Shown here: one piece after another, positions 34,628-43,001 of the stretch
Position numbering within the stretch: the stretch's first letter is position 1
Layout of the letters: each line of letters opens with the position of its first letter
Assembly (NCBI GenBank): GCA_017303535.1
Contig: JAFLCO010000006.1
Span: 1-51,158, forward strand
Length of the DNA stretch: 51,158 nt
Direction of reading: 5' to 3'
Origin: Planctomycetota bacterium
Lineage (GTDB): Bacteria; Planctomycetota; Planctomycetia; Pirellulales; PNKZ01
The notes under the pieces: generated by a model
Databases searched by the model: none
The model's input: the letters and a program-made list of their open reading frames with translations, nothing else
Told to the model about the DNA's origin: nothing
Made by a program: the position numbers and the translations under genes

Positions 34628-35121
34628 GGAAGGCCTGCGAGATATTGTGACGTTCGTGAGAACGTTGCGGCTTCCATGCGCGTGTCGTGTTTCGGCGACG
34701 TGTCCTGTCTCGCAATATCTACGTCACTGCTGAATAACGTCAAAAGATTGAGCGCTTTTGCCGAATACGCCGGTTTATATCTAATTTTCCGGGTAGTCCT
34801 TATGCGGTGGGCGCTGCATTCCTTCGGAAAAGCGACGACTAAAAACCCCTAATCCGATTGCGTTCTAGTTGCCGGAAGGGCGTACCGGTACTACCTTTAC
34901 CATTAGGAAGAGTGGATTTACGCAAGAACGTCCCACGGCAAATCCCCGAGAACGAGGCAAGGGACAACCGATCACGCCCCCGCGCGGGTGATCGCGACGC
35001 ACGACCTGCGAGGCGTGCGGTTCGAGGCAGTTCGGCACGTGCCGCCGAAGTGCCGGCAACGAATTTTTGCGACCGCGACCGGCGGGCAACCGGCCGCCAA
35101 TCCCATCGGGAAGGACCTGGA
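34628..35121. other. Divergent spacer between two response-regulator genes
   Basis: The segment 34700-34860 is notably richer in A and T than its surroundings and probably holds promoters. An open frame continues upstream from the LuxR-type gene to 34858, but its translation is Arg-rich and not protein-like, so I leave it unannotated. Confidence 0.5.
34714..34743 (-). promoter_or_regulatory. Possible promoter of the NtrC-type gene
   Basis: On the minus strand TTGACG (34743-34738) and GATATT (34719-34714) are 18 bases apart, placing a start about 80 bases upstream of the ATG at 34627. Match to consensus is moderate. Confidence 0.35.
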
Positions 35122-35754
35122 ATGAGTATTCGTTTGTTAGTCGCCGACGATCACGAGGTGGTCCGTTCCGGCATGGTGAGCATGTTGGAAGGCACCGATA
35201 TTGAGATCGTCGGCCAAGCGGCCAGCGGCGTGGAAACCGTCGCCAAGGCCAATGAGTTGAAGCCCGACGTCGTCACGCTCGACATCCGCATGGAAAACGG
35301 CGACGGCCTGTCGGCTCTCGAACAAATTCGCGAACAATCGCCCGAAACCAAGGTGCTGATTCTTTCGACGTTCGACAACCCGACGTACGTCGCTCGCGCC
35401 CATGCTTTGGGCGCGAAGGAATATGTGCTGAAGGGTTCGTCGCGCGAGCAGCTCGTCGAAGCGATCAAGGCCGTGGCCGAAGGTCGCGACACGCCGCGAC
35501 AAGGTCACATGTCGCGGATCGCCGGTCAGATGGCGACGCGGCAAAAGCAGCCCGACAGCGAAATCCCGCTCACGCAACGCGAGACGCAAGTGCTTCGTCA
35601 CTTGGCGCTCGGCTTGAGCAACAAAGAAATCGCTCAATCGCTGGAAATCAGCATCGAGACGGTCAAGGAACACGTACAGCACTTGCTACGGAAGATGGGC
35701 GTGAACGATCGCACCCAAGCCGCGGTCTGGGCCGTGCGCAAGGGCCTCGTCTAA
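35122..35754 (+). CDS. LuxR/NarL-type response regulator
   Basis: This 210-residue protein starts at the ATG at 35122 with AAGGA upstream. It is a receiver domain (1-120; acidic pair Asp9-Asp10, phospho-acceptor Asp54 in VVTLDIRM, Lys in EYVLKGSS) followed by a LuxR-type helix-turn-helix (about 145-208): LTQRETQVLRHLALGLSNKE, then IAQSLEISIETVKEHVQHLL. It binds DNA when phosphorylated. No cognate kinase is adjacent. It is transcribed away from the NtrC-type gene and ends at a strong terminator. Confidence 0.95.
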   Translation: MSIRLLVADDHEVVRSGMVSMLEGTDIEIVGQAASGVETVAKANELKPDVVTLDIRMENGDGLSALEQIREQSPETKVLILSTFDNPTYVARAHALGAKEYVLKGSSREQLVEAIKAVAEGRDTPRQGHMSRIAGQMATRQKQPDSEIPLTQRETQVLRHLALGLSNKEIAQSLEISIETVKEHVQHLLRKMGVNDRTQAAVWAVRKGLV

Positions 35755-35793
35755 GACGAGCCGCCGCAAGATTCCGATCGCTCGAATCCGTTC

Positions 35794-35823
35794 AATAGCC
35801 GCAGGTGCATACCTGCGGCTATT
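35794..35823 (+). terminator. Rho-independent terminator of the LuxR-type gene
   Basis: A perfect 13-bp stem (35794-35806 with 35811-35823) closes on the tetraloop GCAT and is followed by a T-rich stretch (TTCATTT). It lies 40 bases after the stop codon. Confidence 0.85.
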
Positions 35824-35844
35824 TTCATTTCGGCTGGTTTAGCT

Positions 35845-35919
35845 GGGTGGCTGGGGCATAGCGCAGCGGTGCCCCAGTTGCACTGGGCCTTCGCGAATAC
35901 GCTCCAGACCCAGCCACCC
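35845..35919. repeat. Nested palindromic intergenic repeat
   Basis: An 11-base outer stem (35845-35855 with 35909-35919) encloses an overlapping inner hairpin (35851-35858 with 35870-35877). It sits just before the 3' end of the recombinase gene and looks like another dispersed repeat family. Confidence 0.65.
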
Positions 35920-35931
35920 CGCGCCGGTTTC

Positions 35932-36885
35932 TCACCGTGCCCGAGGGTGCGCTTTCTCGTACACCGCCTTCAAGTTGGCGGTGCTCACATGCGTGTAAAT
36001 CTGCGTCGTGATCAAGCTCTTGTGCCCCAACAGTTCTTGCACGCTGCGGATATCGGCGCCGGCATCGAGCAAGTGCGTGGCGAAGCTATGCCGCAGGGTA
36101 TGCGGTGAGGTCCGACTATCCAGCCCAGTCTGCTGCAGATACTTCTCCAGCATCCGCGCCGTACTACGAACGGTGATCGCCTCGATGCGCTTCACGCCTT
36201 TGCCGATGAAGGTCGCGTTCTCGCGATGCGGCTTGCGCGGTCGCGCTCGGTCGCGTTCGCGGATGTAGACCTTCAGCGCCTTCATCGCAAACGAACCGAG
36301 CGGGGCCAGCCGTTCGCGTTTGCCTTTACCACGGACGATCACTAGCCCGTTGTCGAAATCGAGGTCGCCGTCCTGAATGCCGACGAGTTCGCTCACGCGC
36401 AACCCGGCCGAGTACATCGTTTCGAGCATCGCCCGATCGCGGAGCGATTGCCAACCGCCGGTCTTCGGTGCGGCGAGCAATTGCCCGATTTCGGCCGTCG
36501 ATAAGAAGTGCGGCAGCGTGCGACTCTTCCGCGGGTTACGCAGCGGCTTCGCGGGATTTGTGTCGGCCCAACCTTCACGGCGACCGAAGCGAAAGAAACT
36601 CCGTAGCGAAGCCAGCCGCCGCGCGATCGTAGCCTTCGACAACGCCTGCTCGTGCAGACTCGAGACGTATCCGCGCAGATGCAGCGTCGTGATATCGCCG
36701 GGTTCAAGGCCTTCGCCGTAAGTCGCGGCCAATGAAACTTCGAGCGCGCGCAAGTCTTCGCGATAGCTCTTAATCGTCAGCTTCGACGCATTGCGCTCGA
36801 TACGCAGATAATCGAGAAACCGCTCGCGCGCCGCGCCGAGCGGCGTTGCAGCAGGCTCGGCTTCGTGCAAATCCGCGACGGCCAT
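35932..36885 (-). CDS. Tyrosine recombinase, XerC/XerD type
   Basis: At 317 residues this is the usual Xer length. The N-terminal SAM-like core-binding domain (about 15-105) includes FLDYLRIERNASKLTIKSYR. The catalytic domain carries the Arg of SAGLRVSELVGI, His-x-x-Arg in SPHTLRHSFATHLLDAGADI, the later His in LLGHKSLITTQIYTHV and the nucleophilic Tyr in IYTHV. Xer enzymes resolve chromosome dimers at dif sites with FtsK. No dif-like site, integron cassettes or phage genes are seen next to it, so a housekeeping role is likelier than an integrase. The XerC versus XerD assignment is not possible by eye. Confidence 0.92.
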   Translation of the reverse strand: MAVADLHEAEPAATPLGAARERFLDYLRIERNASKLTIKSYREDLRALEVSLAATYGEGLEPGDITTLHLRGYVSSLHEQALSKATIARRLASLRSFFRFGRREGWADTNPAKPLRNPRKSRTLPHFLSTAEIGQLLAAPKTGGWQSLRDRAMLETMYSAGLRVSELVGIQDGDLDFDNGLVIVRGKGKRERLAPLGSFAMKALKVYIRERDRARPRKPHRENATFIGKGVKRIEAITVRSTARMLEKYLQQTGLDSRTSPHTLRHSFATHLLDAGADIRSVQELLGHKSLITTQIYTHVSTANLKAVYEKAHPRAR

Positions 36886-36900
36886 GGCTTGCTACCGTGA

Positions 36901-36962
36901 GTGCCACGGGTAGCTCGTCCACCCGTGCGAACCGGCACTGGTGGGCAAGCCACCAGTGGCAC
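36901..36962. repeat. Tandem palindromic hairpins upstream of the Xer recombinase gene
   Basis: Two adjacent hairpins: CACGGGT with ACCCGTG (36905-36911/36920-36926), and CACTGGTGG with CCACCAGTG around GCAAG (36936-36958). The pair lies in the 123-base spacer upstream of the recombinase. It resembles dispersed intergenic repeat pairs. Confidence 0.7.
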
Positions 36963-37008
36963 ACATTGTATCGGGTCGTCGCGGAATCGCCGACGCCGAA
37001 CCCGAACC

Positions 37009-37317
37009 TTATAGCGTCTCTTCGCCGGAGTCGGTGATGAGCGGCACGTCTTTGAAGCGGTGCGTTCCGCTGCCCGAGTGCTTCGTCTTGGCCGGCTCTT
37101 GGCGAACTTTTTGGCTCAGCACGGCGGCGTCGTACCAAGTGAAGCTCAGTTCCGGATTGGAGGCGAAGCGACCGAGTACCCGCAGCACTTCGGCTTTGTG
37201 CGCATCGTCAAACAGGAACACATAGCGTTCCTCGCCCTTGACCAGCGCCAGTACGTTGATGTCCTGCTGCGACACGCGGTGTTCCTCCGTGATCCAAACT
37301 TGGCGCCCTGCCGGCAT
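37009..37317 (-). CDS. Small hypothetical protein
   Basis: I do not recognise the family. From the ATG at 37317 it is 102 residues; a GTG at 37359 would add 14 residues that look random. The central part (ALVKGEERYVFLFDDAHKAE, then VLRVLGRFASNPELSFTWYD) is typical of a compact alpha/beta cytosolic protein. No signal peptide or membrane segment is seen. It follows the lipoprotein gene on the same strand (52 bases with the ATG start, 10 with the GTG), so the two are probably co-transcribed. Confidence 0.65.
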   Translation of the reverse strand: MPAGRQVWITEEHRVSQQDINVLALVKGEERYVFLFDDAHKAEVLRVLGRFASNPELSFTWYDAAVLSQKVRQEPAKTKHSGSGTHRFKDVPLITDSGEETL

Positions 37318-37369
37318 TTGAAGCAGTGCCCTCGACGTTTGCGTCGAGTTGCGGGCCACGCCTCAAGGG

Positions 37370-38440
37370 TTATCGGCCGGTCGGCCAGCGCCACACTACT
37401 CGCGTTTGTCCAGCGCCCCCGCGGGCCGTCAGCATTTCGGCGATGTGTAGGTGACAACAGAAACGAACGAAATCATCGCTACGTTGCAAATAAGACTGCC
37501 AACCGCCAAATCTTGCCTCGTCGCGAAAGTAGACATAGCTCTGCAGTGCCGCCGTTACTTGCGCATCAGTGCCGTGATAGAGCTTCACGTGCTTGAGCAC
37601 CGGTTGGTCAGAAGGTCGCAGCGGCGGGCGATCGGCGCACGGCCGCTGCGGAGTGAAACCGCGCGGGTCGGGCCAGTCGGGCGGTAGCACCGTTGCCCCG
37701 TCGCCGGCGCTCGGCGCTGCGGAATTCCCTGGGCTGAGCGGTTCCGGCCCCGTCGCCACTTCGGCCTGAAGTTCCACTAGTCGCACACCGCTGGGGCTAC
37801 GCTTTGCTTCTTCTTCGAGTTCGCGCGGTGCCGGCGCTTCAGCAGGCGGCGGTGGCGGAGCAAGCTCCGGTTCGGGCATGTACGGGGTTTGCGTTTTGAG
37901 CTGCTCGCGAGCGAGCGCACGTTCCGCTTCGAAGATCAGTTCTTCGGGTATCTCTTCTTCCGCTTGCGTGCCCCACGGCAATCCGTAGCCGGCGGGAATC
38001 GGATGAAAGCCTGGATTGGCGGCGTACCACTCGACGTCGATCCCGACGCGCGGCGGATAGTAAGGTGTGTAATCGGTGATGGCGCCGACCACGACGGCGT
38101 CGACCTGCAGCAGCTGCGCCAGCTTGCGCGCCTCGGCCGGCCCGTTCTTGCCGTTGAAGACGATGCGGTATTCCTGCATCTTGGCTTCGGTCACGCCGAC
38201 CGGCACGATTTCAAAGCCCGGCACCATCTGCAACTCGGCCGCGTAGGCCAAGGCAAACTGACGCCCGTCGGCGCTCGGCTCCGCGCTCAAGTTGAAGAAC
38301 GGCACGACGGCGATCTTCGTGAGCTGCGGGAACGGATTGAAGAACGTCGGCTGCCGCGAAACCTCGGGCAAATACGCGCACCCGCCCAGGATCACTAGGC
38401 AGACGGCGATCAACAGGTTGCGCGGATTCAGGGGGAACAT
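37370..38440 (-). CDS. Putative lipoprotein with LpoB/CsgG-like N-terminal domain
   Basis: The 356-residue protein has a hydrophobic N-terminus ending in a lipobox (LVILGGCAYLP, Cys about 21), so lipid anchoring is expected. Residues about 40-140 (KIAVVPFFNLSAEPSADGRQ, PGFEIVPVGV, ARKLAQLLQVDAVVVGAITD) resemble the fold of CsgG/LpoB-type envelope lipoproteins. The rest is a Pro/Ala/Glu-rich linker and a Cys/His-containing C-terminal segment with FVRFCCHLHIAEML. A periplasmic or outer-membrane role is inferred. It is followed immediately by the small hypothetical gene. Confidence 0.72.
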   Translation of the reverse strand: MFPLNPRNLLIAVCLVILGGCAYLPEVSRQPTFFNPFPQLTKIAVVPFFNLSAEPSADGRQFALAYAAELQMVPGFEIVPVGVTEAKMQEYRIVFNGKNGPAEARKLAQLLQVDAVVVGAITDYTPYYPPRVGIDVEWYAANPGFHPIPAGYGLPWGTQAEEEIPEELIFEAERALAREQLKTQTPYMPEPELAPPPPPAEAPAPRELEEEAKRSPSGVRLVELQAEVATGPEPLSPGNSAAPSAGDGATVLPPDWPDPRGFTPQRPCADRPPLRPSDQPVLKHVKLYHGTDAQVTAALQSYVYFRDEARFGGWQSYLQRSDDFVRFCCHLHIAEMLTARGGAGQTRVVWRWPTGR

Positions 38441-38575
38441 GCGCGAGGCGGCCGGTCGTTAAAATCGACACAGCCTGCTTTATCGTCCCGCGCGGAAAGG
38501 TTTCTCCAGCTATTCCGGTCGAGCGCTTCGCCGGCAATGAATGCGACGCGCGAACTCGCAGTGTTCCATCACTCG

Positions 38576-38629
38576 TTTAGCCGCCTCGCTTGCGAGGCGC
38601 GTACGCGTCGAGCAAGCTCGACGGCTAAA
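38576..38629. repeat. Cloverleaf-like palindromic repeat
   Basis: An outer stem TTTAGCCG/CGGCTAAA (38576-38583 with 38622-38629) encloses two hairpins, GCCTCGC/GCGAGGC with a TT loop and CGTCGAGC/GCTCGACG with an AA loop. It lies just past the 3' end of the deacetylase gene, which is transcribed toward it. Confidence 0.8.
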
Positions 38630-38632
38630 CAT

Positions 38633-39325
38633 CTAAATCACGTCGCGGAAGCTCTTCACTCCCACAGTCTCGCGGCACATAAACGGCTCGCCGTACCGCA
38701 CGCCGATCGACCATCCCCAATAAGCGGCCTGATCACGCAGCCGGTCGATCATCGTCGGCGGCTCCTGCGAGCGGCCCGTGATAAACTGACTCTCGAAGCA
38801 GCGAATGGCCGCTTCCTTCTGCTCCCAGTACGCCGAGATATCGACGACGAACGCCGGCTTCTCGACGACGCGGAGATGCACGCAGTTGTAATTCCAGATC
38901 CGCTCGGGAAAGAACGGCTCCCCCGGCATGTCGGTCTTCGTGAGCTTCGCCCAAAACTTCGCGGCCTCGATCAACCCGACCGCAGCCACATGATCGGGAT
39001 GCGCGTCGACCCAATACGGCGCGAAGAGCCACCGCGGCCGGAGTTCGCGAATCTTGCCTGCCAGCAGTGCCCGCGCTTCGAGCGTATGTTCGAGTTTGCG
39101 GTTGGTCAGGCCCAAGTTCCCCCGCCAATCCACGCCAAGGATCGCCGTCGCCGCCGCCGTCTCGCGAGCCCGAATTTCCGGCGTGCCGTGCGGCGTTGGT
39201 TCGCCGTTGGTCAGGTCCAAAATACCGACGCTCATGCCGTCGGCTTTCATCTTCAGTATGGTGCCGGCCATCCCGAGTTCGGCGTCGTCGGGATGCGGGG
39301 CGATGATCAGGGCGTCGAGCGACAT
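38633..39325 (-). CDS. bshB1: BshB1/LmbE-family N-acetylglucosaminyl deacetylase
   Basis: The 230-residue protein begins LDALIIAPHPDDAELGMAGT, where the His-Pro-Asp-Asp motif supplies zinc ligands; a second zinc histidine is in VDAHPDHVAAVGLI. Further BshB1-like blocks are VGILDLTNGEPTPHGTPEIR and ILGVDWRGNLGLTNR. In bacillithiol synthesis BshB1 deacetylates N-acetylglucosaminyl-malate. No other bacillithiol genes (bshA, bshC) are in the window, so the exact substrate is assigned by family only; another LmbE-type deacetylase role is possible. It is transcribed toward a cloverleaf repeat 3 bases downstream. Confidence 0.85.
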   Translation of the reverse strand: MSLDALIIAPHPDDAELGMAGTILKMKADGMSVGILDLTNGEPTPHGTPEIRARETAAATAILGVDWRGNLGLTNRKLEHTLEARALLAGKIRELRPRWLFAPYWVDAHPDHVAAVGLIEAAKFWAKLTKTDMPGEPFFPERIWNYNCVHLRVVEKPAFVVDISAYWEQKEAAIRCFESQFITGRSQEPPTMIDRLRDQAAYWGWSIGVRYGEPFMCRETVGVKSFRDVI

Positions 39326-39471
39326 TAGCGGTTCCTCTTAACGTTGTCTTCACATCATTGCCGGCGATGGTTTTTGGGGCAACTGGCCTAGACGCATCCG
39401 GCGACATTTGCGACAGTCCGCCCCGCAACCTTTCTCCGTCACTTCTTGGGCCGCGAAACTCCGAGTCTGCC

Positions 39472-39702
39472 GTGCACGTCGCTCTTCGCCGATCACTGCT
39501 GCTGCCGCTGGTTGCGACGCCCGCCGTCGCGCTGGGGGCCGCCATGTTCGTCGGGTGCAACAACGTGAACGTCCGCGGCGACGGCCTGCCGGAAACCTTC
39601 ACCGATTCGGCCAAAATCAAACGGCCCGACGAGAAGGAATCGAAGCCCTTCGGCTTCTCGCAAAAAGCCCGCGACATCGAAGCCGACCTCGGCGTGAAGT
39701 AG
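39472..39702 (+). CDS. Small probable lipoprotein
   Basis: The family is not recognised. From the GTG at 39472 it encodes about 76 residues: an Arg-containing N-region, a hydrophobic stretch (SLLLPLVATPAVALGAAMF) and a lipobox-like VGC, then a short polar tail rich in charged residues (GDGLPETFTDSAKIKRPDEK). The frame is open to 39358, but the upstream part is less protein-like. It is divergent from the deacetylase gene. The start and lipid modification are uncertain. Confidence 0.5.
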   Translation: MHVALRRSLLLPLVATPAVALGAAMFVGCNNVNVRGDGLPETFTDSAKIKRPDEKESKPFGFSQKARDIEADLGVK

Positions 39703-40028
39703 CCGAGCGCCGCCGCTTCCCCTTCTTTCTCGTTCGATACCGCCCCAGGCTTGCGGATGCGCTGGAATTAGCCGGGCCCCCGGCATTTCAATTCCGGCCG
39801 ACGTTATTCGCGGCCCTGTCTCCAGCCGCGTTACCGATCCGCACAACCGTCAGCGTCGGAATTCTTCCGGCGTCGGCGGCGGAAAACGGCGTAAATCCGG
39901 CCGGCAGTGTCTTTTAAGGGGCTTTTCCGGGGGTTACAAATAATCAAACTGGGCAGCCGTTGCCGACGCGGCAAACTTGGCAAGCATCCCCTCTTAGCGC
40001 CCTTTTAACGCCCCTCAACGAGCTTCGC
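39703..40028. other. Spacer before the M32 fusion gene
   Basis: About 326 bases without a supported gene. The last 120 bases are slightly richer in A and T (including TTACAAATAATC near 39935) and may contain the promoter of the fusion gene, but no clear -35/-10 pair was found. Confidence 0.4.
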
Positions 40029-42845
40029 ATGCCCGATTTCGATTTCCTCTCCGATCTCGATTCGAATAAGCCCGACGATTCCAAGAAGCCGGATGACGCC
40101 GCACCTGCGGCGGAGAAGAACGAAAAATTTGACGTCGATCTGAGTTTTCTCGACGAGCCGAAGACGGAGTCCGAGAAGGTCGCAGAAGCCATGTCTGCCG
40201 AGGCCGACTTGTTCGGCGAAGCCGTCGGGCCCGTCGCCGGAGATTCCGCTGGAATTTCCGCAGGGCTTGAAAGCTCGCTGGCCGACGACCCTCTGGCCGA
40301 TGCGCTGAGCGAACTCGATATCGAAGCTTCGCCGGCCGCGACACACGAGCCGACGCCCGAGATGTCGGCCGACACGACCGGCGCGCTAAGCGAAGATGCC
40401 TTCGCAGATTTTCTCGTCGGCGACGACAAGCCGGCAACACCCGATGCGTCGATGCCCGAAGTATCTGCCGCCGGCGGCGATGCCGAGATTCTCGATTTCG
40501 GCACCCCGTCGGAAACCGCCGCCGCGTCGGAACCCATCGACGAAATTGCGCCGCTGCAATCCGACTCCACGTTTCGCTGGGAAGATCGGGACGCCGACGA
40601 ACCACTCGAGCACGGATTCGGCCCGGCCGCGGATTTTGGCGTGAGTACGCAAGAGACGGCCGTTGGAATTCCTGCGGCCGAACAACCGACCCATGACGAA
40701 GTGAAATCCGATCCTGCGGAGATTGCCGCGATTGTCGGCGGTGCGCTCGGCGTGGCAATGGTCGCTCCCGAGGTGATGGCGCCCCCTGCCCCGGCTTGGG
40801 AACCGCCGACGATCGTCGAAGAGCCGCTGCCGCCCGCCCCCGACGTGGAAGACCCGGCCTATCCGGCCTACGAACAACTCACCCAGCACTTCCGCCAAAC
40901 GTCGCTGCTCGGCGGCATTGAAGCGGTGCTCGGCTGGGACGAACGCTGCATGATGCCCGCCGCCGGCACCGACACGCGGGCCGAACAAATCACGCTCATG
41001 TCCGGTCTCATTCACGAGCGGCTCACCGACACTCGCATCGGCGGTTGGCTCGACAATCTCAAAGACTCTCCGTTGGCCGCCGATCCGCACGGCGAGGCCG
41101 GCACCACGATTCGCCAGATCCGCCGCCAGTACGAGAAGCGGAGCAAGCTCCCGAAGTCGCTCGTCGAAGAGCTGGCCCACACGGCGGTCGTCGGCCAAGC
41201 CAAATGGCAAGAAGCTCGGCAGAACAACGACTTCGCGGCCTTCGCCCCTGTGCTCGAAAAGATGGTTCGCCTAAAGCGCGACCAAGCCGACGCCTTGGGC
41301 TACGCCGAAACGCCGTACGACGCGCTGCTCGACGAGTTCGAACAAGGCGAGCAAACCTCACGGGTCACGCAAGTACTCGGCGCGTTGCGCGATGAACTCG
41401 TGCCGCTCGTCGCTCAGATTCGCGACAGCGGCCGGTCGCCGCGCGTTGAAATCCTCGAACGCCGGTACCCCGTCGAACTCCAGCGCGCCTTCGGTCGCAA
41501 GGCGGCCGATCAGATCGGCTTCGATTTCCAACGCGGCCGGCTCGACGTCACCGCCCACCCGTTCTGCACCGGGCTCGGTCCGAACGATTGCCGCATCACC
41601 ACGCGGTACGACGAAAACTTCTTCAACTCCGGCTTCTTCGGCATTCTCCACGAAGCCGGCCACGGCATTTACGACCAAGGGCTCCGCGCCGATCAATATG
41701 GCTTGCCGCTCGGCGAAGCCGTGTCGATGGCCATCCACGAGTCGCAATCGCGAATGTGGGAAATCATGGTCGGCCGCAGCTTGCCGTACTGGCGCGGCCA
41801 ATACGCTTCGGCCCGTCGTACGTTCCACGAAGCGCTCGCCGGCGTAACGCTCGGCAATTTCTATTTCGCCGTGAACGACGTTCGCCCGTCGCTCATTCGC
41901 GTGGAAGCCGACGAGTTTACGTACAACCTGCACATCTTGATTCGCTTCGAACTCGAACAGGCCCTGATCAACGGCGAGTTGGCCGTCGCCGATTTGCCGG
42001 CGGCTTGGAACGAAAAGTACAAGAGCTACCTCGGCATCGACGTGCCGAACGACGCCGACGGCGTGCTCCAAGATATTCACTGGAGCGCCGGCCTCTTCGG
42101 CTACTTCCCCACTTATTCGCTCGGCAATCTCTACGCCGCACAATTCTTCGAACAGGCCGACAAAGACCTCGGCGGCCTTGCGCAGCAATTCGAGCGCGGC
42201 GAGTTCCAGTACCTCAAGCGCTGGCTCAACGTCAACATCCACCGCCACGGCCAACGCTATACGGCCGCGGAACTCGCCGAGCGCATCACCGGCGCTCCGC
42301 TCTCGCACGAACCGCTCATGCGGCACCTGCGGGCCAAGTACGACTTGCTCTACAGCCCTCAAGCCGAAACGTTCGTCGAACTTGACGTGCCGGATGCCGA
42401 CGCGATGGGCACGTCGGTTATTGATGAACCGCAAGGGGGCGTGGCGATGCACGACGTCGGCGACGTCGGCGGCTACGGCCTCGCCACGGAACCGGGCTTC
42501 GACGGCATGGCGGTCGGCGGCGGTATGGCGGCGTCGGCATCGACGACTTACAAACCGACGCGCATCAAGCAGAAGCCAAAGGCCTCGGCCGCGGGCATGA
42601 TCATCGTCTTCGGCGGCATCATAATCGGCGGCATCCTGGGCATCGCGCTCGGTCTCTACATCCTGATGTGGATCAAAGGCCCCGAGCAGGGAGATATTCT
42701 GAAGGTCCGCGACAAACTACCCGCCTGGATGATCCCGGCCGGCCCCGCTTCTGAAACCCCGGCCTCGACCAGCGGCGCTGACGCTTCGACAAACGGCGGC
42801 CCGCAATCGCCGGACAACAGCGGCGCGCCGGCGGTGAACCCGTAG
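40029..42845 (+). CDS. Membrane-anchored fusion protein with internal M32 carboxypeptidase domain
   Basis: From the ATG at 40029 this is 938 residues; the frame is open to 39960, but the N-terminus MPDFDFLSDLDS looks like the natural start. Residues about 1-275 are acidic, Ala/Pro/Glu-rich and probably disordered. Residues about 279-780 form a complete M32 (Taq-type) metallocarboxypeptidase: YEQLTQHFRQTSLLGG, VLGWDERCMMP, HPFCTGLGPNDCRITTRY, zinc motif HEAGH at 541-545, and HESQSRMWE. One transmembrane helix lies at about 855-883, followed by a 55-residue tail. M32 enzymes are normally soluble proteins of about 500 residues that remove C-terminal amino acids. With a single C-proximal helix and no signal peptide, the enzyme domain would face the cytoplasm. 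The anchored, extended layout is unusual. Confidence 0.88.
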   Translation: MPDFDFLSDLDSNKPDDSKKPDDAAPAAEKNEKFDVDLSFLDEPKTESEKVAEAMSAEADLFGEAVGPVAGDSAGISAGLESSLADDPLADALSELDIEASPAATHEPTPEMSADTTGALSEDAFADFLVGDDKPATPDASMPEVSAAGGDAEILDFGTPSETAAASEPIDEIAPLQSDSTFRWEDRDADEPLEHGFGPAADFGVSTQETAVGIPAAEQPTHDEVKSDPAEIAAIVGGALGVAMVAPEVMAPPAPAWEPPTIVEEPLPPAPDVEDPAYPAYEQLTQHFRQTSLLGGIEAVLGWDERCMMPAAGTDTRAEQITLMSGLIHERLTDTRIGGWLDNLKDSPLAADPHGEAGTTIRQIRRQYEKRSKLPKSLVEELAHTAVVGQAKWQEARQNNDFAAFAPVLEKMVRLKRDQADALGYAETPYDALLDEFEQGEQTSRVTQVLGALRDELVPLVAQIRDSGRSPRVEILERRYPVELQRAFGRKAADQIGFDFQRGRLDVTAHPFCTGLGPNDCRITTRYDENFFNSGFFGILHEAGHGIYDQGLRADQYGLPLGEAVSMAIHESQSRMWEIMVGRSLPYWRGQYASARRTFHEALAGVTLGNFYFAVNDVRPSLIRVEADEFTYNLHILIRFELEQALINGELAVADLPAAWNEKYKSYLGIDVPNDADGVLQDIHWSAGLFGYFPTYSLGNLYAAQFFEQADKDLGGLAQQFERGEFQYLKRWLNVNIHRHGQRYTAAELAERITGAPLSHEPLMRHLRAKYDLLYSPQAETFVELDVPDADAMGTSVIDEPQGGVAMHDVGDVGGYGLATEPGFDGMAVGGGMAASASTTYKPTRIKQKPKASAAGMIIVFGGIIIGGILGIALGLYILMWIKGPEQGDILKVRDKLPAWMIPAGPASETPASTSGADASTNGGPQSPDNSGAPAVNP

Positions 42846-42954
42846 GAGATCGCGTTTCGAAGAGCTTTGCGAAGGTGGCCAAAAACGCCCTGGAATCGAC
42901 TCCGTAAAAGTGGAAAATACGGGGTTGGTTCTTTGGCAATTTGGTGTGATTTAG

Positions 42955-42985
42955 GCGAGCGGCGGGGTTCATCCCCGCCGCTCGC
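42955..42985 (+). terminator. Strong hairpin downstream of the M32 fusion gene
   Basis: A perfect 13-bp GC-rich stem (42955-42967 with 42973-42985) with loop TTCAT, 109 bases after the stop codon. It lacks a T-tract, so it could be a terminator or an mRNA-stabilising hairpin. Confidence 0.6.
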
Positions 42986-43001
42986 TTGGTCTAAGAATAG
43001 A

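Noticed and set aside
34858-35121. N-terminal extension of the LuxR-type regulator
   Set aside because: The receiver domain begins at the ATG at 35122 with a ribosome site; the upstream translation is Arg-rich and unlike any protein domain.
41358-42452. 364-residue open frame on the minus strand
   Set aside because: Antisense to the M32 peptidase domain, which has intact zinc-binding motifs.
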